Source: a candidate division WOR-3 bacterium
GTDB lineage: Bacteria; Hydrothermota; Tepidihabitantia; Tepidihabitantales; CAIPLT01
Reading direction: 5' to 3'
NCBI GenBank assembly: GCA_026418155.1
Contig: JAOABV010000002.1
Span: 11,493 to 69,547, forward strand
DNA length: 58,055 nt
Each line of letters begins with the position of its first letter. Within the stretch, counting starts at the first letter, position 1. Positions 1-9,456 of the stretch are shown here, piece by piece. The position numbers were made by a program, and so were the translations under genes. The notes beneath the pieces are model-generated. The model was given only the letters and a program-made list of their open reading frames with translations, was not told where the DNA came from and searched no databases.

Positions 1-828
1 GGTTTAAAACAAAACATCCAATATCAATTAGCAAACAAGACGAATGGTTTTGTACCATGTGGAACAACTGGCGAATCACCAACTTTATCCTTTGAAGAAT
101 GGGAAGTAATTATCCGTACCACAGTTGAATCCGTCGCAGGCAAAAAGCCAGTGATACCAGGAACAGGAACTAATTCAACTGATAAAACTATTAAACTCTC
201 GCAACGAGCAAAAGAATTAGGTGCTAATGCTTGTCTTATTGTGACTCCATATTACAATAAACCAACTCAAAACGGACTCTATCAACATTACCGAGCTGTT
301 GCCTCGTCCGTAAAATTACCAATAATTATTTACAACATACCAGGTAGAACTGCAGTAAATATGCTTCCGGAAACAATGGAACGATTACATAAGGAATTTC
401 CTGATATAATTATTGGCGTTAAAGAAGCCTCTGGTAATTTAGACCAAATTACCGAAATAATTAATCGCTGTGGTAAAAATTTTACTGTGCTCTCGGGTGA
501 CGATACTTTAACCTTACCAATTTTATCAGTGGGCGGCAAAGGAGTCATTTCTGTAATTGCCAATATCGTACCGAAGACATTAGCAGAAATGATTGAGTAT
601 TTCTTCAAAGGTGAGATTAAAAGAGCATACGAATTAAATACGAAATTATTTACTTTAAGCAAAGTGATGTTTATTGAAACCAATCCTGGACCAATAAAAT
701 ATGCAATGTCGGTCTTAGGAATGCCTTCCGGACCATTACGATTACCCTTAACCTTACCTTCTAAAAAAAATCGGGCTGTTATCAAAAAAGTCTTGCTTAA
801 GTTTTACAAATCAGAAATCAAAATCTAA
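1..828 (+). CDS. dapA: 4-hydroxy-tetrahydrodipicolinate synthase, 5' end cut by window
   Basis: Condenses pyruvate with aspartate semialdehyde, the first committed step of the diaminopimelate/lysine pathway. The reading frame is open from base 1, so the gene begins outside the window; the internal GTG at 151 is not the start. Visible family signatures are GTTGESPTL near the beginning, YNIPGRT (catalytic Tyr region) and GVKEASG, which carries the Schiff-base lysine. The family is about 290-295 aa, so 20 or so N-terminal residues are missing from 275. dapB follows 28 bases downstream on the same strand, consistent with a dap operon. DapA homologues include other aldolases, but the dapB neighbour makes this assignment firm. 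Confidence 0.93.
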   Translation, partial: GLKQNIQYQLANKTNGFVPCGTTGESPTLSFEEWEVIIRTTVESVAGKKPVIPGTGTNSTDKTIKLSQRAKELGANACLIVTPYYNKPTQNGLYQHYRAVASSVKLPIIIYNIPGRTAVNMLPETMERLHKEFPDIIIGVKEASGNLDQITEIINRCGKNFTVLSGDDTLTLPILSVGGKGVISVIANIVPKTLAEMIEYFFKGEIKRAYELNTKLFTLSKVMFIETNPGPIKYAMSVLGMPSGPLRLPLTLPSKKNRAVIKKVLLKFYKSEIKI

Positions 829-856
829 GGCAATTGTAAAAAGCTTTTCTGAGATT

Positions 857-1588
857 ATGATTAAGGTCATTTTAGTTGGTGCTTGTGGAAAAATGTCGAG
901 TGCCTTAGTATCCGCAATTTCGCAGGAAAAAGATATTAAAATTGTGGCTGGAATTGAAGCATCGGGGCATCCTTTAATCGGAACACCAATTGGCATAGGA
1001 TTTATTCAAGATAATTTGTCGAAAGTAATCCATACTGCAGATATTGTGGTAGAATTTGCAATTCCTGAAATTACGCTGGATAATGTCAAAATTGCTGCCA
1101 ATGCCAGAAAACCTTATATTATTGGCACGACCGGATTAAAGGATATAGATGCCATTAAAAAATACTCAAAAAAGATACCAATTCTAATTTCAGCCAATTT
1201 TTCGTTAGGAATAAATTTACTTTATAAATTAACAGAGATTTCCGCAAATTTCTTAAGAGACTTTGATATTGTAATTGTCGAATCTCACCACAAAATGAAA
1301 CGCGATGCGCCCAGTGGCACGGCTAAAAATTTGGCTGAGATTATAAGAAAAACCGACAGTAAAAATCAAGAGGTCAAAATACATTCTATTCGAGCCGGTG
1401 ATATTGTGGGTGAACATACAGTTATGTTTACCGGCAAGGGGGAGCGATTAGAATTAGTGCATCGAGCCACTAATCGGAATGCTTTTGCTTCTGGTGTTCT
1501 CAAGGCAATTCGCTTTCTGGTAAGACAAAAACCAAGATTTTTTGGTATGGATGATATCTTTTTAACTAAACCGACATCTCAATCTTAA
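857..1588 (+). CDS. dapB: 4-hydroxy-tetrahydrodipicolinate reductase
   Basis: NAD(P)H-dependent reductase acting directly after DapA in the diaminopimelate pathway; cytoplasmic. The 243-aa product begins with a Rossmann nucleotide loop (GACGKMSSA, residues about 8-16). It also has the substrate-site block ESHHKMKRDAPSGTA, with the conserved His pair and Lys, and ends in the usual FFGMDDI-type C-terminus. Length is normal for the family (240-270). No clear Shine-Dalgarno sequence precedes the ATG, so translation is probably coupled to dapA. It is the last gene of the plus-strand group and converges on a minus-strand aminotransferase. Confidence 0.95.
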   Translation: MIKVILVGACGKMSSALVSAISQEKDIKIVAGIEASGHPLIGTPIGIGFIQDNLSKVIHTADIVVEFAIPEITLDNVKIAANARKPYIIGTTGLKDIDAIKKYSKKIPILISANFSLGINLLYKLTEISANFLRDFDIVIVESHHKMKRDAPSGTAKNLAEIIRKTDSKNQEVKIHSIRAGDIVGEHTVMFTGKGERLELVHRATNRNAFASGVLKAIRFLVRQKPRFFGMDDIFLTKPTSQS

Positions 1589-1778
1589 GTCTTTCTTTTG
1601 TTTCTCAATCCTCGTAACTTTTTCTACAGAAAATTTTACAACAAAATCCTTTGGGGGTAATAGACAATTTGATTTTCTCGGGTATATTATATATTATTAC
1701 CTAATCTCTCAAAATGTCGAATGGTAACAATCTACGTATCTACGGATTCTTTATTAAAAAACCGCTAATCCATAAAGA

Positions 1779-3002
1779 CTACTTCTCAATAAATTTTTTG
1801 ATGCGGGCAATTGCTTCCTGAATATTTTCGATAGAATTAGCATATGAAAAACGGATATATCCTTTGCCATATTCACCAAAACAGGTTCCGGCTAAGCAAG
1901 CGACTCCGGCTTCGGATAGTAGTCTATCAGCAAGTTCCCGGTGGTCATAACCAGTTTTCTGGACATTAGCAAAGACATAGAATGCGCCTTGGGGTTTCTT
2001 ACAAGAAATCCCCTTGATTGAATTTAAGCCTTCAACAATAACATCTCTACGTTTGTGAAATTGTTGTCGCATTTTTTCTGGTTCAATTTGTGAATCAGTT
2101 AATGCAGTGATACAGGCTCGCTGGATAAAGGTCGTTGTGCAAGAATTAATATTTGTTTCAATCCGAGCCAGTTCTTTGGCTAAATCTGGATGCATTATAC
2201 CATAACCAATACGCCAACCGGTCATTGCATAAGTTTTAGAAAAACCGTCAAGGATTATGGTTCGGTCCTTCATTCCCGGATATTTAGCAATCGTCTCGAA
2301 TTTTTCTTCGTAGATTATTCTTGAGTAGACTTCGTCAGATAGAATCCAAAGATTTTCGTACGGCTCAAGAATTTCAGCCATCTCTTTTAAATAATCCCCA
2401 TTCATCACACTACCACAAGGATTATGCGGTGAATTAAGTATTAGCAGTCGGGTCTTCTTATTTAGTATTTTTTTAAGATATCTCAGATCAGGTAAAAAGT
2501 CATTTTTTTCCAAAAGTGGTAGCGGGACTGCTTTACCACCCATAAACTTTATCATTGATTCATAGATCGGAAAGCCGGGATTAACATAAATAACTTCGTC
2601 ATTGTCTTCAACTAATGCCATTATGGCAAATGACATTATTGGTTTTGCTCCAGGAGTGACGACAACTTCATCAGGCGTAAATGTCATACCGCGTAATTCG
2701 CCCGCTTTTTCTGCAATGACGTTTCTTAACTCTGGTAAGCCTTGCGATGGTCCATAATGGGTGTAACCTTCGTCAATAGCTTTTTTGGCGGCTTCTTTAA
2801 TATTCTGCGGGGTATCAAAGTCCGGTTCACCGATTTCAAGATGAATAATGTTTTTCCCTTGGGCTTCAAGTTGGCGGGCACGAACTAACACATCAAATGC
2901 TGTCTCCGTTCCCATTTGTGTCATACGATATGATTCAGGAAGTCCACAGGCTAAAGTACAGGCTTTAATTTTTTTGACTCGTTTTGCTTTTTTTATCGGC
3001 AT
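1779..3002 (-). CDS. PLP-dependent class I/II aminotransferase (aspartate/LL-DAP aminotransferase-like)
   Basis: Fold-type I aminotransferase of 407 aa. The PLP lysine is K256 in DGFSKTYAMTGWRIGYG. Other anchors are HYGPSQGLPELR, the phosphate/PLP block NSPHNPCG (usual T replaced by C) and LSDEVYSRI with the PLP-ring Asp. The start at 3002 is supported by AAAGGAG seven bases upstream. It gives a basic N-terminal extension of about 28 residues ahead of the usual family start near MTQMGTETAFD. Lying tail-to-tail with dapA-dapB, it could be an aspartate aminotransferase or a DapL2-type LL-diaminopimelate aminotransferase; no dapD/dapE is visible in the window. The substrate cannot be fixed from sequence alone. 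Confidence 0.85.
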   Translation of the reverse strand: MPIKKAKRVKKIKACTLACGLPESYRMTQMGTETAFDVLVRARQLEAQGKNIIHLEIGEPDFDTPQNIKEAAKKAIDEGYTHYGPSQGLPELRNVIAEKAGELRGMTFTPDEVVVTPGAKPIMSFAIMALVEDNDEVIYVNPGFPIYESMIKFMGGKAVPLPLLEKNDFLPDLRYLKKILNKKTRLLILNSPHNPCGSVMNGDYLKEMAEILEPYENLWILSDEVYSRIIYEEKFETIAKYPGMKDRTIILDGFSKTYAMTGWRIGYGIMHPDLAKELARIETNINSCTTTFIQRACITALTDSQIEPEKMRQQFHKRRDVIVEGLNSIKGISCKKPQGAFYVFANVQKTGYDHRELADRLLSEAGVACLAGTCFGEYGKGYIRFSYANSIENIQEAIARIKKFIEK

Positions 3003-3136
3003 TTAATCTCCTTTTATGTTTTTATATTGGCATCTTCATCTTTATTTTTTTGCTTTTTCTTAGCATAAAACTGAGATAATACTACAAAATCAATCAGGTA
3101 AACTGTTTGTAGTTCTCTGCGGCTTGAAGGCTAAAA

Positions 3137-5170
3137 TTACCTCGGACATTTTCTATTCATCTTTACAAAATCATAAACTTCCTTGGCTTTTTGTGCGATA
3201 TGTTCACCTGAGACTTCAAATTCCCACATTAGTTCCCAAGGTTGACCAGATTCGCCAAATCGGTCTTTGACACCAATCATTCCTAATAAAATATTTCTTC
3301 CATAAAGTTCTTTTGCTTGGGTAATTACTGCGGAAACTCGATTTCCCAAACCACCAACTTGATGTTCTTCAGCAGTAATAATCACATCAGTATCTAAGGC
3401 ACATTTAATAATGGTTTGCTCATCTAATGGTTTTAAGGTATGCATATTAACTACTCGTGTTTCCAAACCGAAATCATTTTTCAAAATCCAAGCCGCACGC
3501 ATTGCTTCAGGAACCATTGGTCCACAGGCGATAATTGTTAGGTCTTCATTCTCTGATTTATACTCAGGTGCTAAATAGACATCAAAGGCATCCAGAAAAT
3601 TATCTTTTTCTTGTCGAAAACGGTAGATATTAGAAACACCCCAGACATAAGGAGTTTTTTCTGTAGTCACAATCGGTGTTGCTTCACGAGCAAATCGAAT
3701 ATATTTAGGTCCTTTAATATTAAAAAGCATATATTCAGTAGCCCGTTTGGTCTCCAAAGCATCACAAGGCACAGAAACGTGCATATTAGGTAGTCCGCAA
3801 ATCTGAAACAAATCTTCTAAGGTTTGATGGGTCGCACCATCAGGACCTACTGAAACACCGCCATGAGCACCGGCAATAAAGACATTGAAATTGCCATAAC
3901 AGACGGTTGTCCGCAACTGGTCTAAATTCCTACCGGAAGCAAATACCCCATAAGTTCCAAAAACCGGCAGTTTACCTTCTTTGGCTAGACCGGCAGCTAA
4001 AGCAGTTGCTGATTGTTCTGCAATACCTGCAGAAATCCAGCGGTTTTTTCGTTCAGGATGTTTTTCATAGAAATAACTGATAGTAATTGAACCGGAAATA
4101 TCAGCACCAATACAGACTACTCTTGGGTCATCTCCATGTTCTTCTAATGCTTTACCAAATCCGAAACGCGTTGGTTCCATTTTGACTTTCATATTAGGTT
4201 GCCGATTCCAGAAATAGTCTCGGCTGAATTTAGGGATTTTTTGCGATAACTTAGCATCAACTTCTTTTTGGTAATCTTCTGCTCGTTTGAGTAATGCCGG
4301 AATATTCAATTTTTCACTTAAGCCGAGTTCCGCAACTGCTTTTTTCATCTCTTCGACACTAGGTGCTTTGCCATGCCAACCCGCAACATTCTCCATAAAA
4401 CTGACGCCTTTGCCTTTTACCGTATGAGCAATAATTACAGTCGGTTTTCCTTTTATTGTTTTGGCTTCTTCAAATGCCGAAAGAATCTGTCCCATATCAT
4501 GACCATCGATTTCAATAACATGCCACTTGAATGCTTCATATTTTTCTCTTAATGGGTCAATATCTTGCACATCCTTAACCCAGCCATCAATTTGTAATCG
4601 ATTCTTATCAACGATTGAGCAGAGGTTATCCAGTTTCCAGTTACCGGCTTCCATTATTGCTTCCCAGATTTGACCTTCTTGCAATTCGCCGTCACCATTA
4701 AGCACATACACTCGGTAGTCCTTGTTGTCTAATTTCCCTGCCATAGCAATGCCCACACCGATTGAAAGCCCCTGTCCTAATGAACCAGTTGAGGCTTCAA
4801 CCCCAGGTAATTTTAGCCAATGGGGATGGCCTTGATAAGGCGAATAGAGTTTACGCAGTCGAACTACATCTTCAATATCATAATAGCCAGCAGCACCTAA
4901 GCCAAGATAAAGACTTGGTGCTTTATGGCCTGTTGACCAAATAATTCGGTCGCGGTCTTGCCAGAAAGGATTTTTCGGGTCATGACGGGCAACTTTTAGG
5001 TATAAAGCAGCGGTTATATCCATAATTGACATTGTGCCACCTGAATGGCCTGAACCTGCAGCAGCCAATGCTACCATATTATAACCGCGCATTAAATTTG
5101 CCATCTCTTTTAATTCTTCTATGGAATAATCTTTGATAATTTTACCTGATTTTGAATCGACTAATGGCAT
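3137..5170 (-). CDS. tkt: Transketolase
   Basis: TPP-dependent transfer of two-carbon ketol units in the non-oxidative pentose phosphate pathway. The 677-aa protein is the full single-chain form, not split into two genes as in many archaea and some bacteria. The N-terminal TPP domain shows GHSGGTMS (about 41-48), STGHKAPSLYLG and the GDG metal/TPP motif at 159-161 followed by DKNRLQIDG. The central pyrimidine-binding domain starts near IGADISGS and the C-terminal domain near LTIIACGPM. GGAGG five bases before the ATG fixes the start. Transaldolase lies directly upstream on the same strand, so the two probably form a pentose phosphate operon. Confidence 0.96.
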   Translation of the reverse strand: MPLVDSKSGKIIKDYSIEELKEMANLMRGYNMVALAAAGSGHSGGTMSIMDITAALYLKVARHDPKNPFWQDRDRIIWSTGHKAPSLYLGLGAAGYYDIEDVVRLRKLYSPYQGHPHWLKLPGVEASTGSLGQGLSIGVGIAMAGKLDNKDYRVYVLNGDGELQEGQIWEAIMEAGNWKLDNLCSIVDKNRLQIDGWVKDVQDIDPLREKYEAFKWHVIEIDGHDMGQILSAFEEAKTIKGKPTVIIAHTVKGKGVSFMENVAGWHGKAPSVEEMKKAVAELGLSEKLNIPALLKRAEDYQKEVDAKLSQKIPKFSRDYFWNRQPNMKVKMEPTRFGFGKALEEHGDDPRVVCIGADISGSITISYFYEKHPERKNRWISAGIAEQSATALAAGLAKEGKLPVFGTYGVFASGRNLDQLRTTVCYGNFNVFIAGAHGGVSVGPDGATHQTLEDLFQICGLPNMHVSVPCDALETKRATEYMLFNIKGPKYIRFAREATPIVTTEKTPYVWGVSNIYRFRQEKDNFLDAFDVYLAPEYKSENEDLTIIACGPMVPEAMRAAWILKNDFGLETRVVNMHTLKPLDEQTIIKCALDTDVIITAEEHQVGGLGNRVSAVITQAKELYGRNILLGMIGVKDRFGESGQPWELMWEFEVSGEHIAQKAKEVYDFVKMNRKCPR

Positions 5171-5287
5171 TTGTCCTCCGTAGATTTACACTTAAACTTC
5201 ATATTTGATTTTATCTCGTCATTTTATAAATTTCCCATTGAATTCAATTCTTCTATTTATCTCAACTTATACGCCTTAACCTAATTT

Positions 5288-5938
5288 TTACCTCTTAGGA
5301 ATTTTCTGATAATCTTCAAAAAACTTTTTAATTCCAATATCAGTAAGCGGATGTCCAACCATCTGTTTAAGCACTGCAAACGGAACAGTGGCGATGTGCG
5401 CACCCATTCTTGCCGCTTCAACCACATGTAATGGATTTCTCACACTGGCAACAATTATTTCCGTCTCAAATCCGTAATTATTGAAAATTTGCACAATATC
5501 GCCGACAATATCCATTCCGAAGTGGGAAATATCATCTAATCTACCGACAAAGGGACTAATAAAAGTTGCTCCGGCTTTTGCGGCTAAAATTGCTTGATTA
5601 GGACTAAAGACCAGTGTCACATTGGTTTTGATGTTTTTAGTTTTAAGGATTTTTACTGCTTTGAGACCTTCAGTGCCCATTGGGATTTTAATCGTAATGT
5701 TTTTCGGATTAATCCTTGCCCAGTCTTCGGCTTCTTTTACCATTCCTTCAACCTCAGTGCTAATAACTTCAACTGAAATCGGACCGTCAACAATTTGACA
5801 AATTTCTGTAACACATTCTTTAATTTCCCGGCCCGTTTTGGCAACTAAAGTCGGGTTAGTCGTAACACCATCAAGAATTCCCCAACTGGCAACTTCTCTT
5901 ATTTCTTTAACATCTGCCGAATCAATAAAAATTTTCAT
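5288..5938 (-). CDS. tal: Transaldolase / fructose-6-phosphate aldolase family
   Basis: Small class I aldolase of 216 aa, the typical length of the FSA/TalC subfamily. It begins [10 protein letters not shown] and carries VTTNPTLV (24-32). The Schiff-base lysine is K84 in ITIKIPM, aligning with K85 of E. coli FSA. It should move a dihydroxyacetone unit between sugar phosphates; whether it is a true transaldolase or a fructose-6-phosphate aldolase cannot be decided by eye. Pairing with transketolase favours transaldolase. GGAGG six bases before the ATG supports the start. A terminator-like hairpin sits about 65 bases upstream. Confidence 0.92.
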   Translation of the reverse strand: MKIFIDSADVKEIREVASWGILDGVTTNPTLVAKTGREIKECVTEICQIVDGPISVEVISTEVEGMVKEAEDWARINPKNITIKIPMGTEGLKAVKILKTKNIKTNVTLVFSPNQAILAAKAGATFISPFVGRLDDISHFGMDIVGDIVQIFNNYGFETEIIVASVRNPLHVVEAARMGAHIATVPFAVLKQMVGHPLTDIGIKKFFEDYQKIPKR

Positions 5939-6004
5939 AGCGTGCCTCCAAGAAGATAAAATGTTAATTATTGATAGTAATTGGCAAACTAAACTTAATG
6001 CGAT

Positions 6005-6050
6005 TAAAAAAGAATAACCCTACCAAAGTTTCTCCGAGAGGGTTCTTCTT
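6005..6050 (-). terminator. Terminator-like hairpin upstream of tal
   Basis: On the minus strand a 12-bp stem (arms 6039-6050 and 6010-6021, 11 of 12 pairs, 17-base loop) is followed by a T-rich run, the form of an intrinsic terminator. It lies about 65 bases before tal and more than 500 bases past the DMT permease gene. It could therefore end upstream transcription or act as an attenuator in the tal-tkt leader. No known riboswitch aptamer was recognised. Confidence 0.55.
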
Positions 6051-6147
6051 CCTTACCATTCAGCATAATTTTACTAAAAAAAGTTACCTTGTCAATGATA
6101 ATCTAAACGGAATTCTGCAAAAGTCAATTTTGCCACTGGCAGTATAA

Positions 6148-6350
6148 GAGTGTTCTGAAAAAGGTGCCACTGAAATTACAGAAAAATAAGAAAATTATTC
6201 GGCGAGTCCAATATCTTCAATGGTAAGAATTGACTTTTTCAGTGTTCTCTATAGGAATTAATTATTGAATACTTCCTGTAATCTTTGCGTATCTTCTCAG
6301 ATACAGATGCGTGCTGCAAATGATTTCAGAGACTCTTTTTAGAGTTCTTT
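6148..6350. repeat. MITE-like element, copy A (short copy plus an inverted fragment)
   Basis: 6148-6250 starts with GAGTGTTCTGAAAAAG and ends with CTTTTTCAGTGTTCTC, with internal AATATCTTCAATGGTAAGAATTG shared with other copies. This copy is internally shortened to about 100 bp. 6262-6350 continues in the opposite orientation with TTGAATA and GATACAGATGCGTGC, matching the copies at 31466-31856. The 646-base gap 5939-6584 otherwise holds only the hairpin at 6005-6050. Confidence 0.6.
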
Positions 6351-6584
6351 CTTAAAAGAAGTGATGAACTTACAAAGATACAGAAAAAAAATGTTAGAAC
6401 CTTCTGTGACTTCGTCCAATAAGGAATTGGGTTATTATTACTTAATTCACCACACATAAGTTGGCAGAAATATTATGAAAAAAGGATGCGAAGGAATTTC
6501 TTATTAGAAGTACTACGGAACTAATTTTTCTCTATGGCATAATTAAAGATATTTAATACCCAGTTGGGGTGGATACATTGAGAG

Positions 6585-7463
6585 TTATCTTTCTTTTGTG
6601 TTCTTTCCTAATTCCGTGACAGCCAAGTAAATACTAATACCAATAATTACACCGCCAAAGATTTCTTTAATAGTTGGTAATTGTTTTAAGATTAACCAGG
6701 CTAATACTGTTGTGCCGAGAGGTTCGCCCAAAATTGTCATTGCCACTACCGGTGCAGTCAAATAACGCAAAGCCCAGTTAAAACTCGTATGACCAATCAA
6801 CTGAGGTCCAATTCCTAATAAAGCAATAAAAAGATATGATTGAAAGGTATAGCCGAAAAACTTATTTCCAGTTATTAATACTGCTAATACTAATATAATT
6901 GCTGAAGTTGTATACATAATATATATGTAAGCAAGTAGTGAGACTTGAGGACGGACTTTTCTACCGATTAAAAGATAACCACTAGCACATACAGCACCAC
7001 CTAATGCCAAAAAATTTCCTTTAGTGATTGTAAAGGATGTAATCCCTTGACTAGCAATAATCATTGTGCCGATAAATCCAAGGATTATTGCAATAATAAT
7101 TCTTAAAGAGACTCTTTCACGCAAAAGTAAAGGCGAAAAAATTGCAACAAAGATAGGGTCAGTTGCGACTAAAACAACTGAACTCGGAATTGAAGTGTGA
7201 TTCAATGATTCTATCCACATTATAAAGTGTGCAGATAAAAATATACCTGAAAGAATTATCAAATACCATTGGGAATGTTGAATTTCGCTGCGTAATCTAA
7301 AAAATTGCAACCAGAACAAAGGTTGCAAAACAATTGCCGCAATTGTCAATCTTCCTGCAGCAATAACAATACTTGGCGCATTAGTGAGTTTAATCAGAAT
7401 CGAAGCAAACGAAAGTGTAATTAATCCCAGACTAATGTACAGCGCTATTTTTAATCGAGACAT
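6585..7463 (-). CDS. EamA/DMT-superfamily permease
   Basis: Integral membrane protein of 292 aa with about ten hydrophobic segments arranged as two EamA repeats of roughly 140 residues each. The repeat sites are recognisable at SLGLITLSFASILIKL (first repeat) and LALGGAVCASGYLLIGRK (second repeat). Members export or import small metabolites such as amino acids and drugs; nothing here names the substrate. It stands alone between two repeat-bearing spacers. A good promoter abuts the ATG and no Shine-Dalgarno sequence is present, suggesting leaderless translation. Confidence 0.88.
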   Translation of the reverse strand: MSRLKIALYISLGLITLSFASILIKLTNAPSIVIAAGRLTIAAIVLQPLFWLQFFRLRSEIQHSQWYLIILSGIFLSAHFIMWIESLNHTSIPSSVVLVATDPIFVAIFSPLLLRERVSLRIIIAIILGFIGTMIIASQGITSFTITKGNFLALGGAVCASGYLLIGRKVRPQVSLLAYIYIMYTTSAIILVLAVLITGNKFFGYTFQSYLFIALLGIGPQLIGHTSFNWALRYLTAPVVAMTILGEPLGTTVLAWLILKQLPTIKEIFGGVIIGISIYLAVTELGKNTKER

Positions 7464-7471
7464 AGACTTTG

Positions 7472-7499
7472 ATTATATTTTAGAAACAATTAAAATCAA
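7472..7499 (-). promoter_or_regulatory. Putative promoter for the DMT permease, leaderless
   Basis: On the minus strand -35 TTGATT (7494-7499), a 16-base spacer and a perfect -10 TATAAT (7472-7477). The ATG at 7463 begins eight bases after the -10 box, so the transcript should start at or one or two bases before the start codon. Confidence 0.55.
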
Positions 7500-8450
7500 G
7501 ACAATTTCTGAAAAAGTATTGTTCAAGAACACTATCTGCTAACCACGAACTGCGAGAAACATAGCGCAAGCATAACTGTGCTTCTCCTATAATCAATCTT
7601 TGGTAGAAATTGACCTTTGCATAAGGCTCAATCAAGAGAACTGTCGAGTACACAAATATTATTAAACCCCGAAAGCGCAAAACCTAAAAATTAATTTCCA
7701 ACGAAAATACTCAAACAGCAATATCGATAGTTTGTGTACACTGAAAATTCTCTCTTTTGACCATTTTTTGAGCATATCCCCTAGCCCCGGGCTAGGGTAG
7801 GGTTGGGTCTATCCTAACAAAATCCTAACATAAAAGTATGGCGGGATTATCTTGTATGAAGTAGATAAGGTCGCCTAAGGGTTAGTGGTTTATCTCCTTT
7901 ATTAACTTCTATTTTTAACTTGTTAGTCTTTCTAAATGCAGTGTGAGCAAATTGTCTTATAGTAAGCCAGCAAATTCTTATCTCAAGATGAATAGTGAAG
8001 TCGCTGGTATAATGTAGACAACTAAATCAAATAAGAAGAAAGTCAATATACTTGTCTTAAATAAAACCAACCCCATTAAAATCAAAATAATAGATATAAG
8101 AATTTTATCGTGGTGTTATTTTTTGTAGATTCAGATAACTCGATTTTTATTTGGGATTAAGCACATTTCTTTATTTATTGAACTATTTTTAACTTTCTAA
8201 AAAACTAACCATGAAAACACAAAAACAAACTTTTAGAGATGACTTTTAATGTCTTAAAATTTTCCTGTCTTCACAAGTTTCTACATAAACACTTGTTTTT
8301 CTGAGTATCTTCAAGAAAAGATAACTTCTATTGTACTTTTGCGATGAAACTTTGAAAAGTGTCTCTGAATTTACAAAAGATAAAGAATATTAATGATTTC
8401 TATATATGCTGTGATAAAAATTGGTTTATCAGAATTTCAACATCCTTATC
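7500..8450. other. AT-rich intergenic stretch with one GC-rich hairpin
   Basis: No plausible gene in either strand; the ORFs here have no family features. At 7779-7797 lies a perfect inverted repeat CCCTAGCCC-C-GGGCTAGGG inside very AT-rich DNA, followed by G-rich sequence to about 7808. A related hairpin occurs at 38944-38964. The rest is low-complexity AT-rich sequence. Confidence 0.5.
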
Positions 8451-8451
8451 C

Positions 8452-8481
8452 TTGACATCATACTTATTGTCTGGTTAAACT
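8452..8481 (+). promoter_or_regulatory. Putative promoter for the DUF523-DUF1722/uvsE pair
   Basis: Perfect -35 TTGACA (8452-8457), 18-base spacer, -10 TAAACT (8476-8481, four of six consensus). The ATG at 8488 is six bases past the -10 box and has no Shine-Dalgarno sequence, so the transcript would start at the start codon. Confidence 0.5.
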
Positions 8482-8487
8482 ATTGTT

Positions 8488-9456
8488 ATGAATAAATTTC
8501 CGAAACCCAATGTAGTAGTCAGTAAATGTCTTGGTTTTGCTAAATGTCGTTATAATGGCGATATGATACTTGATTATGTCGTTGAAAAATTAAAACCTTA
8601 TGTTAATTATATACCAGTATGTCCAGAAGTTGAAATTGGTTTGGGTGTTCCTCGAGACCCAATTCGAGTTGTTATGTATAGGGGTAATTTACATCTCTAT
8701 CAACCAGCAACTAACCGCGATGTCACCAAAGAAATGGTATCATTTGTTGATAAATATCTCAGTTCTTTATCTGAGATTGATGGCTTTATCCTAAAATACC
8801 GTTCACCGTCATGTGGCATAAATAGTGTGAAAGTGTATCAGAGTTTTCATCCTGAGGCGCGTTCTTCTCCTGGCGCAGGCTTTTTTGGTAAAGAAGTTCT
8901 ACAACGATTTAAGGGTTTAGCAATTGAAGATGAAGGAAGGTTAAAAAATTTCACTATCAGAGAATATTTTTTTACCCAATTGTTTACACTGGCTCAATTT
9001 CGTCAAACGAAAAAGACAAAACAAATGAAAGAATTAGTGCGATTTCACACTATTAACAAATTATTATTTATGGCGCACAGTCAAGTAAAATTAAGAGAAT
9101 TGGGTAAGATTGTAGCAAACCAATCCCGAATAAAAATTAATGCAGTTTTAGATGCTTATGAGAAAACTTTATATGAATTATTTAAAAAACCGCCGACATT
9201 CTCATCTTGGATTAATGTTTTGATGCATGCTTTTGGTGGAGTAAGCGATGAGTTGAGTAAACCGGAACGGAAATTCTTTTTAGATTTAATTGAAGAATAT
9301 CGTGATGAACGAATTCCATTAAGTGTTTTGACCAAAATCATTCAAAGTTGGGCCATGCGATTTGATAATCAATATTTATTAGAACAGACCTTCTTAAATC
9401 CATTTCCTAAGCAGTTAGTCGAAATTACTGACTCCGGCAAAGGTAGAAACCGATGA
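8488..9456 (+). CDS. DUF523 (TudS-like)-DUF1722 (YbgA-like) fusion protein
   Basis: 322 aa in two domains. Residues about 8-150 are DUF523: SKCLGFAKCRYNG (C14, C20), VCPEVEIGLGVPR (C45) and SPSCGI (C109). Three of these cysteines should hold a [4Fe-4S] cluster, as in the TudS thiouracil desulfidases of this family. Residues about 180-310 are DUF1722, beginning near LVRFHTINKLLFMAHSQ. The two-domain form is common in bacteria. It overlaps the UV-damage endonuclease gene by four bases (ATGA), implying translational coupling. In E. coli the DUF1722 gene ybgA lies next to photolyase phr, so a UV link recurs. Desulfidase activity is inferred from the family; the role of DUF1722 is unknown. Confidence 0.85.
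   Translation: MNKFPKPNVVVSKCLGFAKCRYNGDMILDYVVEKLKPYVNYIPVCPEVEIGLGVPRDPIRVVMYRGNLHLYQPATNRDVTKEMVSFVDKYLSSLSEIDGFILKYRSPSCGINSVKVYQSFHPEARSSPGAGFFGKEVLQRFKGLAIEDEGRLKNFTIREYFFTQLFTLAQFRQTKKTKQMKELVRFHTINKLLFMAHSQVKLRELGKIVANQSRIKINAVLDAYEKTLYELFKKPPTFSSWINVLMHAFGGVSDELSKPERKFFLDLIEEYRDERIPLSVLTKIIQSWAMRFDNQYLLEQTFLNPFPKQLVEITDSGKGRNR

Noticed and set aside
7480-7680. 66-codon minus-strand ORF upstream of the DMT permease
   Set aside because: No ribosome-binding site or family features, and it runs through the promoter region; likely chance.
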